From contig JASFTK010000038.1 of assembly GCA_050053595.1 (NCBI GenBank), forward strand, positions 1 through 12,708: DNA of 12,708 bases, given 5' to 3'. Positions 6,474 through 12,708 of this stretch are shown here, one piece after another. The notes below the pieces were generated by a model, which worked only from the letters and a program-made list of their open reading frames with translations, was not told the origin of the DNA and did not search any database. Numbering within the stretch: position 1 is the stretch's first letter; every line of letters begins with the position of its first letter. The DNA is from GCA-2726865 sp050053595. Its GTDB lineage: Archaea > Thermoproteota > Bathyarchaeia > TCS64. The translations under genes were made by a program, and so were the position numbers.

Positions 6474-7244
6474 CTAGAGGAAGTCTCTTCGACCGCCGTC
6501 AACCAGCAGTATCTTGCCTGTGATGTACCGGGTTTTGTCGTTTGCGAAGAAGAGCACCGCGTTGGCGATGTCCTCCGGCGTACCGACTATCCCGATGGAC
6601 GACCGGTCTCTCCTCCCCTGCAGAACCCTCTCATACTCCTCGTCGCTCCTGCCTCCCTTAAGCATCACCGTGTCAACCGCCCCAGGCGCGACGCAGTTGA
6701 CGTTGACCCCGTACCTGCCCAAGTCGTACGCGGAGCTCTTGGTGAGCTGAATCACGCCTGCCTTGGAGACCCCGTAACTGGTCTCGCCGTCCATGGCTAC
6801 CCCGAACCCGGAGTTGGAAGAGATGTTCACTATCTTGCCGTAACGCCTCTCCACCATGTGCCTCGCGGCCACCTGGGAGCAGAGGAACACGCCCTTGAGG
6901 TTGACGGCCATGTGCCTGTCCCACACCTCGTCCGTGGTCTCCAGGATCGAGCCCCCGGCGGCTATTCCAGCATTATTAACGAGGATGTCCACCTTCCCGA
7001 ACTCCTCTATGGCGGTGGCAAACATAGCCTCGACCTCGTCTCTCTTGGAGACGTCACATTGAACGGCTATGGCCATACTACCCATCCCCCTGATGGTGTC
7101 TACTACCTCGTCCGCCTCCTCCCGGCTCTTGCTGTAGTTTACTACCACGGAGCAGCCCTCCCTCGCAAACGCCAATGCGATGCCTCGACCGATGCTGCGG
7201 GACGCCCCGGTTACGACCGCCACATAATTCTTGAAATCTGACAC
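6474..7244 (-). CDS. Short-chain dehydrogenase/reductase (SDR), classical type
   Basis: NAD(P)-dependent oxidoreductase of 256 residues, cytoplasmic, acting on a carbonyl/hydroxyl pair. The cofactor-binding glycine motif is TGASRSIGRG (12-21), followed by NNAG (90-93), asparagine 115 in AVNLKG, the catalytic serine in NISSNSG (about 142-145) and the active-site Y157-x3-K161 (YGVSKAG). The C-terminal end has PEDIANAVLFFAND and ITGKILLVDGG, as in 3-oxoacyl-ACP-reductase and glucose-dehydrogenase-like SDRs. Length and motifs are fully normal; the substrate is unknown. The start is GTG at 7244, supported by AGGGGGAT on the minus strand about six bases upstream. The gene lies on the same strand as the saccharopine-dehydrogenase-like gene but 288 bases from it, with a possible small gene on the other strand between, so a shared transcript is doubtful. 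Confidence 0.93.
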   Translation of the reverse strand: MSDFKNYVAVVTGASRSIGRGIALAFAREGCSVVVNYSKSREEADEVVDTIRGMGSMAIAVQCDVSKRDEVEAMFATAIEEFGKVDILVNNAGIAAGGSILETTDEVWDRHMAVNLKGVFLCSQVAARHMVERRYGKIVNISSNSGFGVAMDGETSYGVSKAGVIQLTKSSAYDLGRYGVNVNCVAPGAVDTVMLKGGRSDEEYERVLQGRRDRSSIGIVGTPEDIANAVLFFANDKTRYITGKILLVDGGRRDFL

Positions 7245-7346
7245 CCAAATCCCCCTTCAATATGATAAGCCTGGATATGGATAAGAAACTAGCGTAGAAT
7301 TAAGAAAATAGGGAAAAAGGTGCATGGGGAGGGGAAATCACACAGA

Positions 7347-7384
7347 TTTACTAGTAAAGTGTATATTGAATTTCACGATTTACT
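7347..7384. promoter_or_regulatory. TATA-like box framed by GATTTACT repeats and a 12-bp palindrome
   Basis: A plus-strand TATATT (7362-7367) lies about 30 bases before the ATG of the small frame at 7397. It stands between a perfect palindrome, TTTACTAGTAAA (7347-7358), and a second copy of GATTTACT (7377-7384; first copy 7345-7352, 32 bases apart, about three helical turns). The layout suggests an operator around a promoter. This is inference from sequence only. Confidence 0.35.
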
Positions 7385-7396
7385 GAGACGACGCAA

Positions 7397-7513
7397 ATGA
7401 TTAGGTTTTATTGCGCACGCGACGAGCCTTTTGTGATGCTGGACATTTTCCATACCGTCCGAGAGGATTTCGTCGAGAAGGAAAGGGGACTAACCTCTAT
7501 CTTGGATAAATGA
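7397..7513 (+). CDS. Possible small protein of 38 residues, unrecognised
   Basis: Short open frame in the gap between the SDR and saccharopine-dehydrogenase-like genes, on the opposite strand to both. It begins MIRFYCARDEP and ends in KERGLTSILDK, soluble and charged, with no membrane segment or known motif. A TATA-like box centred near 7364 would start transcription about six bases before the ATG, so it could be read from a nearly leaderless message, a common archaeal arrangement; I see no Shine-Dalgarno. The word ARDE near its start is shared with the other small frame at 8735. I do not recognise a family. It may be non-coding, because a frame of this length is expected by chance now and then. 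Confidence 0.3.
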   Translation: MIRFYCARDEPFVMLDIFHTVREDFVEKERGLTSILDK

Positions 7514-7532
7514 AAAACGGGGAGGTAACTTA

Positions 7533-8693
7533 CTAGGCGTGTGTCACCGTCTTGGTGATCTTCACGCCCCGGGCGTCAAGGGCCGCGAGCAGCTCATCCA
7601 TCTTCTCCCCCCGGATGACCCTGACCGGCGCCACGTATCCCGTCAAACTGATCTCGCCCTTTGCCATCATTCTGGCGACGATGGCTGCCGTATAGCTGGT
7701 TGTCTTGGCCATCGAGGTGACCCTCTCCTCGTTGTCGTAGCGGTCCACCATGTCATAGGTGTAGAGGATCTCCCGGCCATCCTTCTCACCCTTAACCTTG
7801 ACCCTGAGGACAGTGATGTCTCTCTCCTCCTCCTCGAGGCGGACCTTGGGGTGAATGATCTTGCTGAACGCTGCGAAGGGGACGATCTTCCTTCCTTGGA
7901 ACTCGATGGGCTCCCTGCTCAAGAGGCCACACTCGTCCAAGAAGTTGACCTTCTCACAGTAACCCTCGTACCTAACAGTCTTCTCCGTGCACCTCTGCAC
8001 CCCTTCGAACTTATCGACGAGGTGAAGGGTCTCCGGGAACCCGTCGTAGAAGCACTCCAAGGGCCTGTCTATGCCGTCGAAGCGAGGGGGGTCGCCCAGA
8101 GAGTAACGATCCCTGTAACGTACCTCGCCGTTCTCGATGACCTTCACCTTCCCCGGCCAGAGAGGGAGGTAAGGTCCGCCGAAGACAATCTTGTAATCCA
8201 GAGGGGGCTTAGGGTCTTCGGGTATCCCACCGCACCAGATATCCACAGCCTCGACGCTATCAAGCATGTCCATCCCTTGAGCCGCAAGGAGGTCAGTGAG
8301 CCCGGGCTCCACGCCGCAGCCTGGTATGATGGCGACGCCTGCTTTCTTGGCCGCCTCATCTATCGCCTCAACATCCTCATCACTGGGCTCGCTCAAATCG
8401 ACGACTCCCACACCGGCGTCGATAGCCCCCCAGATCGCTTGGGTGTTAAGGGGTTCAAGGAGCGCAACGCCTACAGCGTCGTAACCCTCCAAGACACGGG
8501 CCAGCCCCTCACGGTCTGTAACGTCTTGGGTTATGGTCTTGAGCTTGGTTGGGTTTCCCAGTTCCTCCGCCACATGGCGCAGCCTCTCGGCATCGATGTC
8601 GACTAAAAGAACCTCCTCTACTCCCTGATCCTCGAGGCAATCCTTCGTGATGGCTGGGCCCATGAGGCCCGCTCCTATCACGGCTATTTTCAT
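7533..8693 (-). CDS. Saccharopine dehydrogenase-like NAD(P)-dependent oxidoreductase
   Basis: 386-residue enzyme of the saccharopine/lysine-dehydrogenase superfamily, which oxidises or reduces a C-N bond beside a carboxylate. The Rossmann start MKIAVIGAGLMG (GxGxxG at 7-12) is followed by an acidic residue, D32, at the end of the second strand, which favours NAD over NADP. The family loop GCGVEPGLTDLLA is at about 125-137. The C-terminal half holds the substrate and dimer domain, with long strands such as ERDITVLRVKVKGEKDG. Substrate is unknown; lysine 6-dehydrogenase-like and opine-forming relatives look alike at this level. ATG at 8693 is well supported: AGGAGA lies seven bases upstream and a TATA-like TTTAAA about 40 bases upstream. 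It is divergent from the MttB-like gene, so the two could be co-controlled. Confidence 0.87.
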   Translation of the reverse strand: MKIAVIGAGLMGPAITKDCLEDQGVEEVLLVDIDAERLRHVAEELGNPTKLKTITQDVTDREGLARVLEGYDAVGVALLEPLNTQAIWGAIDAGVGVVDLSEPSDEDVEAIDEAAKKAGVAIIPGCGVEPGLTDLLAAQGMDMLDSVEAVDIWCGGIPEDPKPPLDYKIVFGGPYLPLWPGKVKVIENGEVRYRDRYSLGDPPRFDGIDRPLECFYDGFPETLHLVDKFEGVQRCTEKTVRYEGYCEKVNFLDECGLLSREPIEFQGRKIVPFAAFSKIIHPKVRLEEEERDITVLRVKVKGEKDGREILYTYDMVDRYDNEERVTSMAKTTSYTAAIVARMMAKGEISLTGYVAPVRVIRGEKMDELLAALDARGVKITKTVTHA

Positions 8694-8726
8694 TATGTAT
8701 TCTCCTGAATCTATTAAACCGTGACA

Positions 8727-8738
8727 CTGTTTAAATGG
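8727..8738 (-). promoter_or_regulatory. TATA-like promoter element of the saccharopine-dehydrogenase-like gene
   Basis: On the minus strand CATTTAAACAG contains TTTAAA centred near 8733. A start site about 26 bases on, near 8707, would leave a 14-base leader that just holds the AGGAGA ribosome site (8701-8706). The spacing agrees with archaeal promoters. Confidence 0.4.
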
Positions 8739-8896
8739 GCATTGGTTATGCGCGCGATGAATTACCTTGGAAGTTCGTATTCGGGAGAATTAAGGAACTA
8801 CCTGGTACCATTTTGATTAATCCTGGAATACATCTGAGAAATCGAGTACAGCAAGTCATTAAATTCTGTAACGACTTGATATTAAGTGAGAAGTAA
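8735..8896 (+). CDS. Possible small protein of 53 residues, unrecognised
   Basis: Uninterrupted frame of 53 codons in the gap between two divergent genes. It starts MGIGYARDELPWKFVFGRI, continues with ELPGTILINPGIHL and ends in CNDLILSEK. It is basic to neutral, mixed hydrophobic and charged, without an obvious membrane segment; the composition looks like protein rather than noise. No Shine-Dalgarno precedes the ATG, but TATTAAA (8712-8718) stands about 20-25 bases upstream, as expected for a leaderless archaeal transcript. Codon choice is AT-richer than in the neighbours (ATT, AAT, TTG), which may mean foreign or decaying sequence. ARDE near the start recurs in the 38-codon frame at 7397. 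I do not recognise a family, and the frame could be non-coding. Confidence 0.35.
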   Translation: MGIGYARDELPWKFVFGRIKELPGTILINPGIHLRNRVQQVIKFCNDLILSEK

Positions 8897-8927
8897 TGAA
8901 GATAAAAAAGGATCATTTTTTCTGCAG

Positions 8928-8936
8928 GCTTAAACT
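8928..8936 (+). promoter_or_regulatory. TATA-like promoter element of the MttB-like gene
   Basis: GCTTAAACT lies 33-40 bases before the in-frame ATG at 8969 and about 74 bases before the ATG at 9005. A start site would fall near 8957. It directly follows a short A6-GGATCA-T6 inverted repeat (8904-8921). Confidence 0.3.
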
Positions 8937-9004
8937 TGTACGCAATATTGATAAGATCAGGGAGATTGATGACTGTCTCTCGCGCTCGCAGGAGGCTCGT
9001 GTTG

Positions 9005-10459
9005 ATGCCTAGGATCAGTTTCCTATCCCGGAACGATATAGAGGCCATCCACGCGGCTTCCCTCAAAGTACTTGAGGGTACAGGGGTGTTGGTGAATAAT
9101 CCCAACGCGGTTGAGCTTCTGGAGGGGGCTGGCTGTAGGGTCGAAGCCCAGGTAGTTCACATACCGCCGAGCCTAGTGGAGGAGTGCCTGAAGAAGGCGC
9201 CCTCATCGATAGGGCTTCACATGCGTGATGGCGATGGCAACCTAAAAGTTGGTGGCGACAATGTCATCTACAATCCCGGGTCGGCGGTCATCTACTTCAT
9301 CGACAGGGATACAGGGGAGATGCGGAGGGCTCTGACTCGAGACCTCGTCCAGCTGGTCAGGCTGGTCGACGCGTTGGAGTATGTCCACGCTCAGAGCACA
9401 GCCATCGTCCCCGCCGATGTTTCAGATGCCATCTCAGATCTTTACAGGCTCTATATCATCCTGAAGAATTCGCCGAAGCCGATTGTGACAGGGGCCTTTA
9501 CCAAGGAGGGGCTCATAGACATGAAGAGGATGCTGGAGGCCGTCGTCGGCGGCCCAGAGGAGCTTGCCAATGCGCCGAGGGCCATCTTCGACGTCTGCCC
9601 TTCGTCGCCCCTCATGTGGAGCGATGTCACCTGCCAGAACCTCATCGACTGCGCCAAGTACGGCATCCCAGCCGAGATCATATCAGCGCCACAGATGGGA
9701 GCCACCAGCCCCGTCTCCATCGCCGGAACCCTCGTCCAGTCCAACGCTGAATTCCTCAGCGGCTTCGTAATATCGCAAACGGTGATGTCTGGAGCCCCCA
9801 TCGTATACGGAGGCTCCCCCGTTGCCTTCGACATGAGATACTGCACGGCCCCCGATGGAGCTGTCGAGTCGATGATGGCGACCTGCGCCGCCGCCGAGAT
9901 CGGGAAGTACTATGGATTACCCACCAACGCCTACCTAGGGCTAAGCGACTCGAAAGTGGTGGACGCCCAGAACGGCTTCGAGTCGGGGCTGGGCATCTTC
10001 CTCGCAGCGCTAACCCGTGTCAACATCGTCTCAGGTCCGGGGATGCTCGCCACCGAGAACTGCCAGTGCCTGGAGAAGCTAGTCATCGACAACGAGATCT
10101 GTGGCATGGCTTACAGGCTCGTTGATGGCGTTTCCCTAGAGGGCTCAGCACTGGCCACAGACATTATAGCAAAGGTCGGTCCCGGCGGCCACTTCCTAGC
10201 AGAGAAGCACACACGGGAGAACCTGATGAGGGAGCAGTTCATGCCGTCGGGTGTCTTCTGCAGGCTGACTCCCGACTCCTGGAGGAAGAGCGGCTCGAAG
10301 AACAGCGTCGACCGAGCTAAGGAGATGGTTGACAAACTGCTGACGGATCATGTCCCAAAGCCTCTACCGCTAGACGCCGAGGAACGCCTAGACCGGGTCT
10401 TCAAAGAGATCCTTGCGAGGCACGGGCTTCCACAGCCCCCAGCCGCTTCGAAAGGCTGA
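9005..10459 (+). CDS. MttB-family (trimethylamine methyltransferase-like) protein, non-pyrrolysine type
   Basis: Member of the MttB superfamily (COG5598), whose studied non-pyrrolysine members move a methyl group from quaternary amines such as glycine betaine, proline betaine or carnitine to a corrinoid protein. The 484-residue protein starts MPRISFLSRNDIEAIHAASLKVLEGTGV, the usual family opening, and shows GSPVAFDMRY, the GLPTNAYLGLSDSKVVDAQNGFES region and HTRENLMREQFMPS near the end. No in-frame TAG occurs, so it does not encode pyrrolysine; substrate is therefore unlikely to be trimethylamine itself. ATG at 9005 has GGAGG nine bases upstream. In-frame GTG 8999, ATG 8969 (GGGAG four bases upstream, extra arginine-rich residues) and TTG 8936 are alternatives; 8969 fits the TATA-like box well. 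No corrinoid protein or reactivase gene is in view. The stop stands 21 bases before the IS end. Confidence 0.87.
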   Translation: MPRISFLSRNDIEAIHAASLKVLEGTGVLVNNPNAVELLEGAGCRVEAQVVHIPPSLVEECLKKAPSSIGLHMRDGDGNLKVGGDNVIYNPGSAVIYFIDRDTGEMRRALTRDLVQLVRLVDALEYVHAQSTAIVPADVSDAISDLYRLYIILKNSPKPIVTGAFTKEGLIDMKRMLEAVVGGPEELANAPRAIFDVCPSSPLMWSDVTCQNLIDCAKYGIPAEIISAPQMGATSPVSIAGTLVQSNAEFLSGFVISQTVMSGAPIVYGGSPVAFDMRYCTAPDGAVESMMATCAAAEIGKYYGLPTNAYLGLSDSKVVDAQNGFESGLGIFLAALTRVNIVSGPGMLATENCQCLEKLVIDNEICGMAYRLVDGVSLEGSALATDIIAKVGPGGHFLAEKHTRENLMREQFMPSGVFCRLTPDSWRKSGSKNSVDRAKEMVDKLLTDHVPKPLPLDAEERLDRVFKEILARHGLPQPPAASKG

Positions 10460-10480
10460 GGGGTTAGGGGGAAACTGTTG

Positions 10481-10504
10481 CGCGCGTAGGCGAATTCAAT
10501 AATT
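10481..10504 (+). repeat. Left terminal inverted repeat of the IS
   Basis: CGCGCGT followed by AGGCGAATTCAATAATT; it pairs with 11737-11760 on the other strand, 23 of 24 positions. The inner 17 bases match perfectly. Confidence 0.9.
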
Positions 10505-10547
10505 CAAGATTTATTGGGATAGCTACCTCACATCATCCTGAGGATAG

Positions 10548-11555
10548 GTGACAGAGGCAGGTTCTCCCAAACTACTCTTCGAGAACGTGGATTTAACTCC
10601 GATCCATCCCATCCTCTGGACAGACCTCCACAAACACGGCCCCGGAAGACCCGTCGAATACCAGCCAGAGTGGGACCTCAGGGCACTGATGCTCCGTCAG
10701 CTAGAGCAGATCCCATACGTCAAGGACCTCGTCAAACGCCTCAGACGAAACCCCTACCTCCGAGAGATATGCGGCTATGGTGACCGCGCTCCCTGTGAGG
10801 CCCATTTCTCCCAGATGAAGAAACGCATCGGAGCCGAGGGCTTCCGCATCATAGAAGCCTGGCTCCGAGGAGAAGCCCTGAAGCTGAGAAGGTCTCAGCC
10901 TCTATCAGCCACGGGTCTCGTCCAAGCCGCCTGCATAGACGGCACCGATCTCCCCGCCTGGAGCAGCAGAGACCCCCACGACACCAAGCAGGGCCTCGGA
11001 GACCCCGATGCAAGGGTTGGCAGAGGCAAGAAAGGCTTCCTCCTCGGCTACCAGTCACTGTTCTTGGTGGACATCGAGGGCTTCCCCTTGGGTCACGTCG
11101 AGGCACCGCTGAACGTCAACGAGAAGCAGTTGGTCGAGGAGCTGCTGACCCGGGTGCTGGGCGAGTGCATCGAGGTGGAGCTCCTCGCCGCGGACAGCCA
11201 GTTCGAGTCCCAGGCGGTGTTCGAGCTCCTAGAGTCCCTCAGGATGAGCCACATCATCGCCTGGAGACGTCTCAAACGCAGAGTCAATCCTCCTGATGTA
11301 CTCACTGTGAAGGACCGCATCGACGTGGAGGGCCCGGAGTGGATGAGGACGGTGTACAAGCGGCTGCGAGCTGTGGTGGAGGGGTTCAACGGGCGGGCGA
11401 AGAGCCGTCTGGCGTATCAGCGGCTTACCTGGCAGGGGCTGGATAATGCCGGGATTCACGTCGGTCTGGTGTTGATGGTGGTGTACGCTGTCTGCATAGC
11501 GGCTTACGGCATCGGGAGACCGGAGTTTCGGCAGAGCGTGGCCTTCTTCGCGTGA
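10548..11555 (+). CDS. DDE transposase of the IS4/IS5-like superfamily
   Basis: Catalyses cut-and-paste movement of the surrounding element. The 335-residue protein has an N-terminal DNA-binding region of the DUF772/InsH type (LRALMLRQLEQIPYVKDLVK and CEAHFSQMKKRI, about 44-94). The RNase-H-like core has candidate catalytic D131 (IDGTD), D216 (LLAADSQFES) and E278 (AVVEGFNGRAK). Around the glutamate, Y270, R274, E278 and K285 follow the YREK signature of IS4-like enzymes with one changed spacing. The start is GTG at 10548, after CTGAGGATAG. The frame is full length with no break, so it may be active. Arginine is often coded by CGN, especially in the last third, unlike the AGG/AGA of the neighbouring genes, consistent with a recently arrived element. 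Confidence 0.9.
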   Translation: MTEAGSPKLLFENVDLTPIHPILWTDLHKHGPGRPVEYQPEWDLRALMLRQLEQIPYVKDLVKRLRRNPYLREICGYGDRAPCEAHFSQMKKRIGAEGFRIIEAWLRGEALKLRRSQPLSATGLVQAACIDGTDLPAWSSRDPHDTKQGLGDPDARVGRGKKGFLLGYQSLFLVDIEGFPLGHVEAPLNVNEKQLVEELLTRVLGECIEVELLAADSQFESQAVFELLESLRMSHIIAWRRLKRRVNPPDVLTVKDRIDVEGPEWMRTVYKRLRAVVEGFNGRAKSRLAYQRLTWQGLDNAGIHVGLVLMVVYAVCIAAYGIGRPEFRQSVAFFA

Positions 11556-11579
11556 GGGTGGGGGATGAATGGGGGCGGG
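11556..11579 (+). other. G-quadruplex motif directly after the transposase stop
   Basis: Four G runs (GGG, GGGGG, GGGGG, GGG) separated by loops of one, six and one base begin right after the TGA. They meet the usual G3+N1-7 rule. The region lies in the untranslated tail of the IS; it could act in termination, mRNA stability or transposition, or be incidental. Confidence 0.45.
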
Positions 11580-11736
11580 TTGGTTAGAGGATGCTCTGCT
11601 TCTATTGGGTCGGGGAGGCCTTGTGGGGCGTGGGTTTTCGTCTGTTGACTACAGTCGTATGAGTCTTGAGTTGGATTCCCTTGGGAGTGGGAGCAGCGGC
11701 CTAGCTGAAAAATATCTCATTGGTTCAAAAACTCAT

Positions 11737-11760
11737 AATTATTGAATTCGCCTGCGCGCG
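11737..11760 (-). repeat. Right terminal inverted repeat of the IS
   Basis: AATTATTGAATTCGCCT followed by GCGCGCG, the inverted partner of 10481-10504 with one mismatch. Confidence 0.9.
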
Positions 11761-11799
11761 ACGTTGTTCCTCTGAGGTTGGACGGAGACCAGATCAGAT

Positions 11800-12708
11800 T
11801 CAGTGACTTCTCAGCGCGATCTTGATCTTCTCAGCAATGATGGGGGTGTCTCTGTCATCGGCGAGCATCAGTCCCCTGAAACTGGTGATATTGATCACCA
11901 AGTGATTCCCCTGAGTGGAAGCCCAGATCGCAGGATCTCCCGCTATCAACGCACTCACAATCTCCTCTACCACCACAGGGGGCCTATCTAGAACAAGGTG
12001 GAGGCTTATGCGACCCGGTTCCTCGGGGACAGTGCCCACGTCGTGGACCTCAAACTCCACACCGGGGATGTCCTCCCAGCTCGCCTTCAGCTCGTCGATC
12101 TTCTTATGGGCTTTCCTGAATACCGCCTCATAGTCTGTGGAGAGGTGTTCCTCCAGAGCAGCGACTGCTCCAGTTACTGAAGCTCTATCCAACTTACAGC
12201 CCCTGAAGACGCTCCCATGAGGCCTACCAGGCTCAGCCTCAAGGATTATCTCCCCTCCCGGACCCCCCTCCTGACCCACAAAACTGTGGAGAGCAATGGT
12301 CTCAATGAGCCCCTTCTCCCCAACAAGGATACCAGCAGCGTTGGGCCCCCCAAAGTACTTACAGGAATAAGCCGCAACATCAGCACCCATCGCAACAAAC
12401 TTTCTGAGACCTTCCTTGGGGAATACCTGGAAAGCGGAGTCCACGATGACGGGGATATCATGGCGGTGGGCGATCTCGATGACTTCCTCAAGGGGAACTA
12501 TATCACAATCAGGGGAAGCGAAGTTCCCTGTGGGTCCGTGAGCCATATAGTGGATAGCTGCGGTACGGTCAGAAATAGCATACTCTACCTGCTGGGGAGT
12601 GCAACCTATGAACTCGTCTCCCACCTCGACAAGCTTCCCCCCGGCTATGGTCATGCTCCTGTCATACTTGAAATCCCTCAGGCAGCGTTGGATGATGATC
12701 TCGTTCCT
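11800..12708 (-). CDS. SelA-like PLP-dependent enzyme (partial, 5' end off the right edge)
   Basis: Fold-type I pyridoxal-phosphate enzyme related to L-seryl-tRNA(Sec) selenium transferase and to D-glucosaminate-6-phosphate ammonia-lyase. 302 residues are visible to the TGA. The frame is open to the edge (RNEIIIQRCLRDFKYDRSM...), so the ATG at 12654 is internal. VIVDSAFQVFP carries the aspartate (about residue 90 of the visible part) that contacts the PLP ring nitrogen. AAYSCKYFGGPNAAGILVG carries the probable Schiff-base lysine (about 117) with the GGP(N/Q)AG context of the SelA group. The following GCKLDRASVTGAVAALEEHL is family-typical. Archaea do not use SelA for selenocysteine, so a role in amino-acid or amino-sugar elimination or racemisation is more likely; the substrate is unknown. 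It converges on the IS and the MttB-like gene. Confidence 0.85.
   Translation of the reverse strand, partial: RNEIIIQRCLRDFKYDRSMTIAGGKLVEVGDEFIGCTPQQVEYAISDRTAAIHYMAHGPTGNFASPDCDIVPLEEVIEIAHRHDIPVIVDSAFQVFPKEGLRKFVAMGADVAAYSCKYFGGPNAAGILVGEKGLIETIALHSFVGQEGGPGGEIILEAEPGRPHGSVFRGCKLDRASVTGAVAALEEHLSTDYEAVFRKAHKKIDELKASWEDIPGVEFEVHDVGTVPEEPGRISLHLVLDRPPVVVEEIVSALIAGDPAIWASTQGNHLVINITSFRGLMLADDRDTPIIAEKIKIALRSH

Larger units (their letters stand above)
10481..11760 (+). mobile_element. Insertion sequence of about 1.28 kb with inverted terminal repeats and one DDE transposase
   Basis: The ends read CGCGCG(T/C)AGGCGAATTC and onward as inverted repeats of 24 bases with one mismatch (10481-10504 and 11737-11760). 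A single transposase gene lies inside, with about 180 untranslated bases between its stop and the right repeat. The outer CGCGCG is palindromic, so it can be read as repeat end or as target duplication: GCGCGCG occurs in the same orientation at 10480-10486 and 11754-11760. In that reading the element is 10488-11753 with perfect 17-base repeats and a 7-base duplication. The element inserted between the 3' ends of two converging genes and damages neither. All parts look intact. Confidence 0.88.

Noticed and set aside
7539..8606. 355-codon plus-strand open frame
   Set aside because: It lies antisense inside the saccharopine-dehydrogenase-like gene, which has clear motifs, a ribosome site and a promoter. 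The opposite frame is a by-product of its base composition.
8904..8921. A6-GGATCA-T6 inverted repeat as a terminator
   Set aside because: No gene upstream on the plus strand clearly ends there apart from the uncertain 53-codon frame, and an A/T-only stem is weak evidence.
8746..9105. 119-codon minus-strand frame across the promoter and start of the MttB-like gene
   Set aside because: It runs antisense through conserved MttB codons, has no recognisable motif and no good start signal.
9005..10459. Pyrrolysine-containing trimethylamine methyltransferase
   Set aside because: The frame is continuous with no in-frame TAG and stops at TGA, so it belongs to the non-pyrrolysine branch.
1..12708. CRISPR arrays, defence systems, prophage genes or rRNA
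   Set aside because: No spaced direct repeats, no cas, nuclease or phage proteins and no rRNA segments are visible on either strand.

Overview
The window looks archaeal and chromosomal. The evidence is purine-rich coding strands that use AGG/AGA for arginine, BRE/TATA-like elements about 25-40 bases before several starts, GTG and TTG starts beside ATG, and archaeal-type MoaA, MoaB and MoeA proteins. The combination of tungsten uptake, a compact molybdopterin operon and an MttB-like methyltransferase would suit an anaerobic member of Thermoproteota such as Bathyarchaeia. That placement is inference from style, not from a marker gene.

Left part (1-4865): a tungstate-binding protein gene (tupA, minus strand, cut by the left edge) is divergent from a tightly packed operon moaA-moaD-moaE-moaC-moaB-moeA. 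The operon covers cofactor synthesis from GTP to metal insertion (precursor Z, the sulfur carrier, molybdopterin synthase, adenylation, metal insertion). The shared intergenic region holds a perfect 8-6-8 inverted repeat (GTTATGCA-N6-TGCATAAC) shaped like a ModE box. Two further half-site-like words lie on and beside the tupA TATA box. The likely unit is a metal-controlled tungsten/molybdenum cofactor module.

Middle part (4866-8693): three minus-strand genes follow: an MFS transporter, a classical SDR oxidoreductase and a saccharopine-dehydrogenase-like NAD(P)-dependent enzyme. The gap between the MFS and SDR genes carries what looks like the 3' end of a tRNA gene with no 5' half, a perfect 14-bp palindrome and a run of nine G. 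The gap between the SDR and dehydrogenase genes carries a possible 38-codon gene with its own TATA-like box.

Right part (8694-12708): a possible 53-codon gene in the divergent promoter region is followed by an MttB-family (non-pyrrolysine) methyltransferase gene. A 1.28-kb insertion sequence with a DDE transposase and clear terminal repeats comes next, then a SelA-like PLP enzyme gene on the minus strand, cut by the right edge. The IS sits between the 3' ends of two converging host genes and breaks neither. A CGCG-rich word recurs in both small-ORF regions and at the IS junctions, and the IS may have inserted into a third copy.

The transporter, dehydrogenases, methyltransferase and PLP enzyme could form an amine or amino-acid-derivative catabolic neighbourhood. 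No corrinoid protein gene is present in the window to confirm this.
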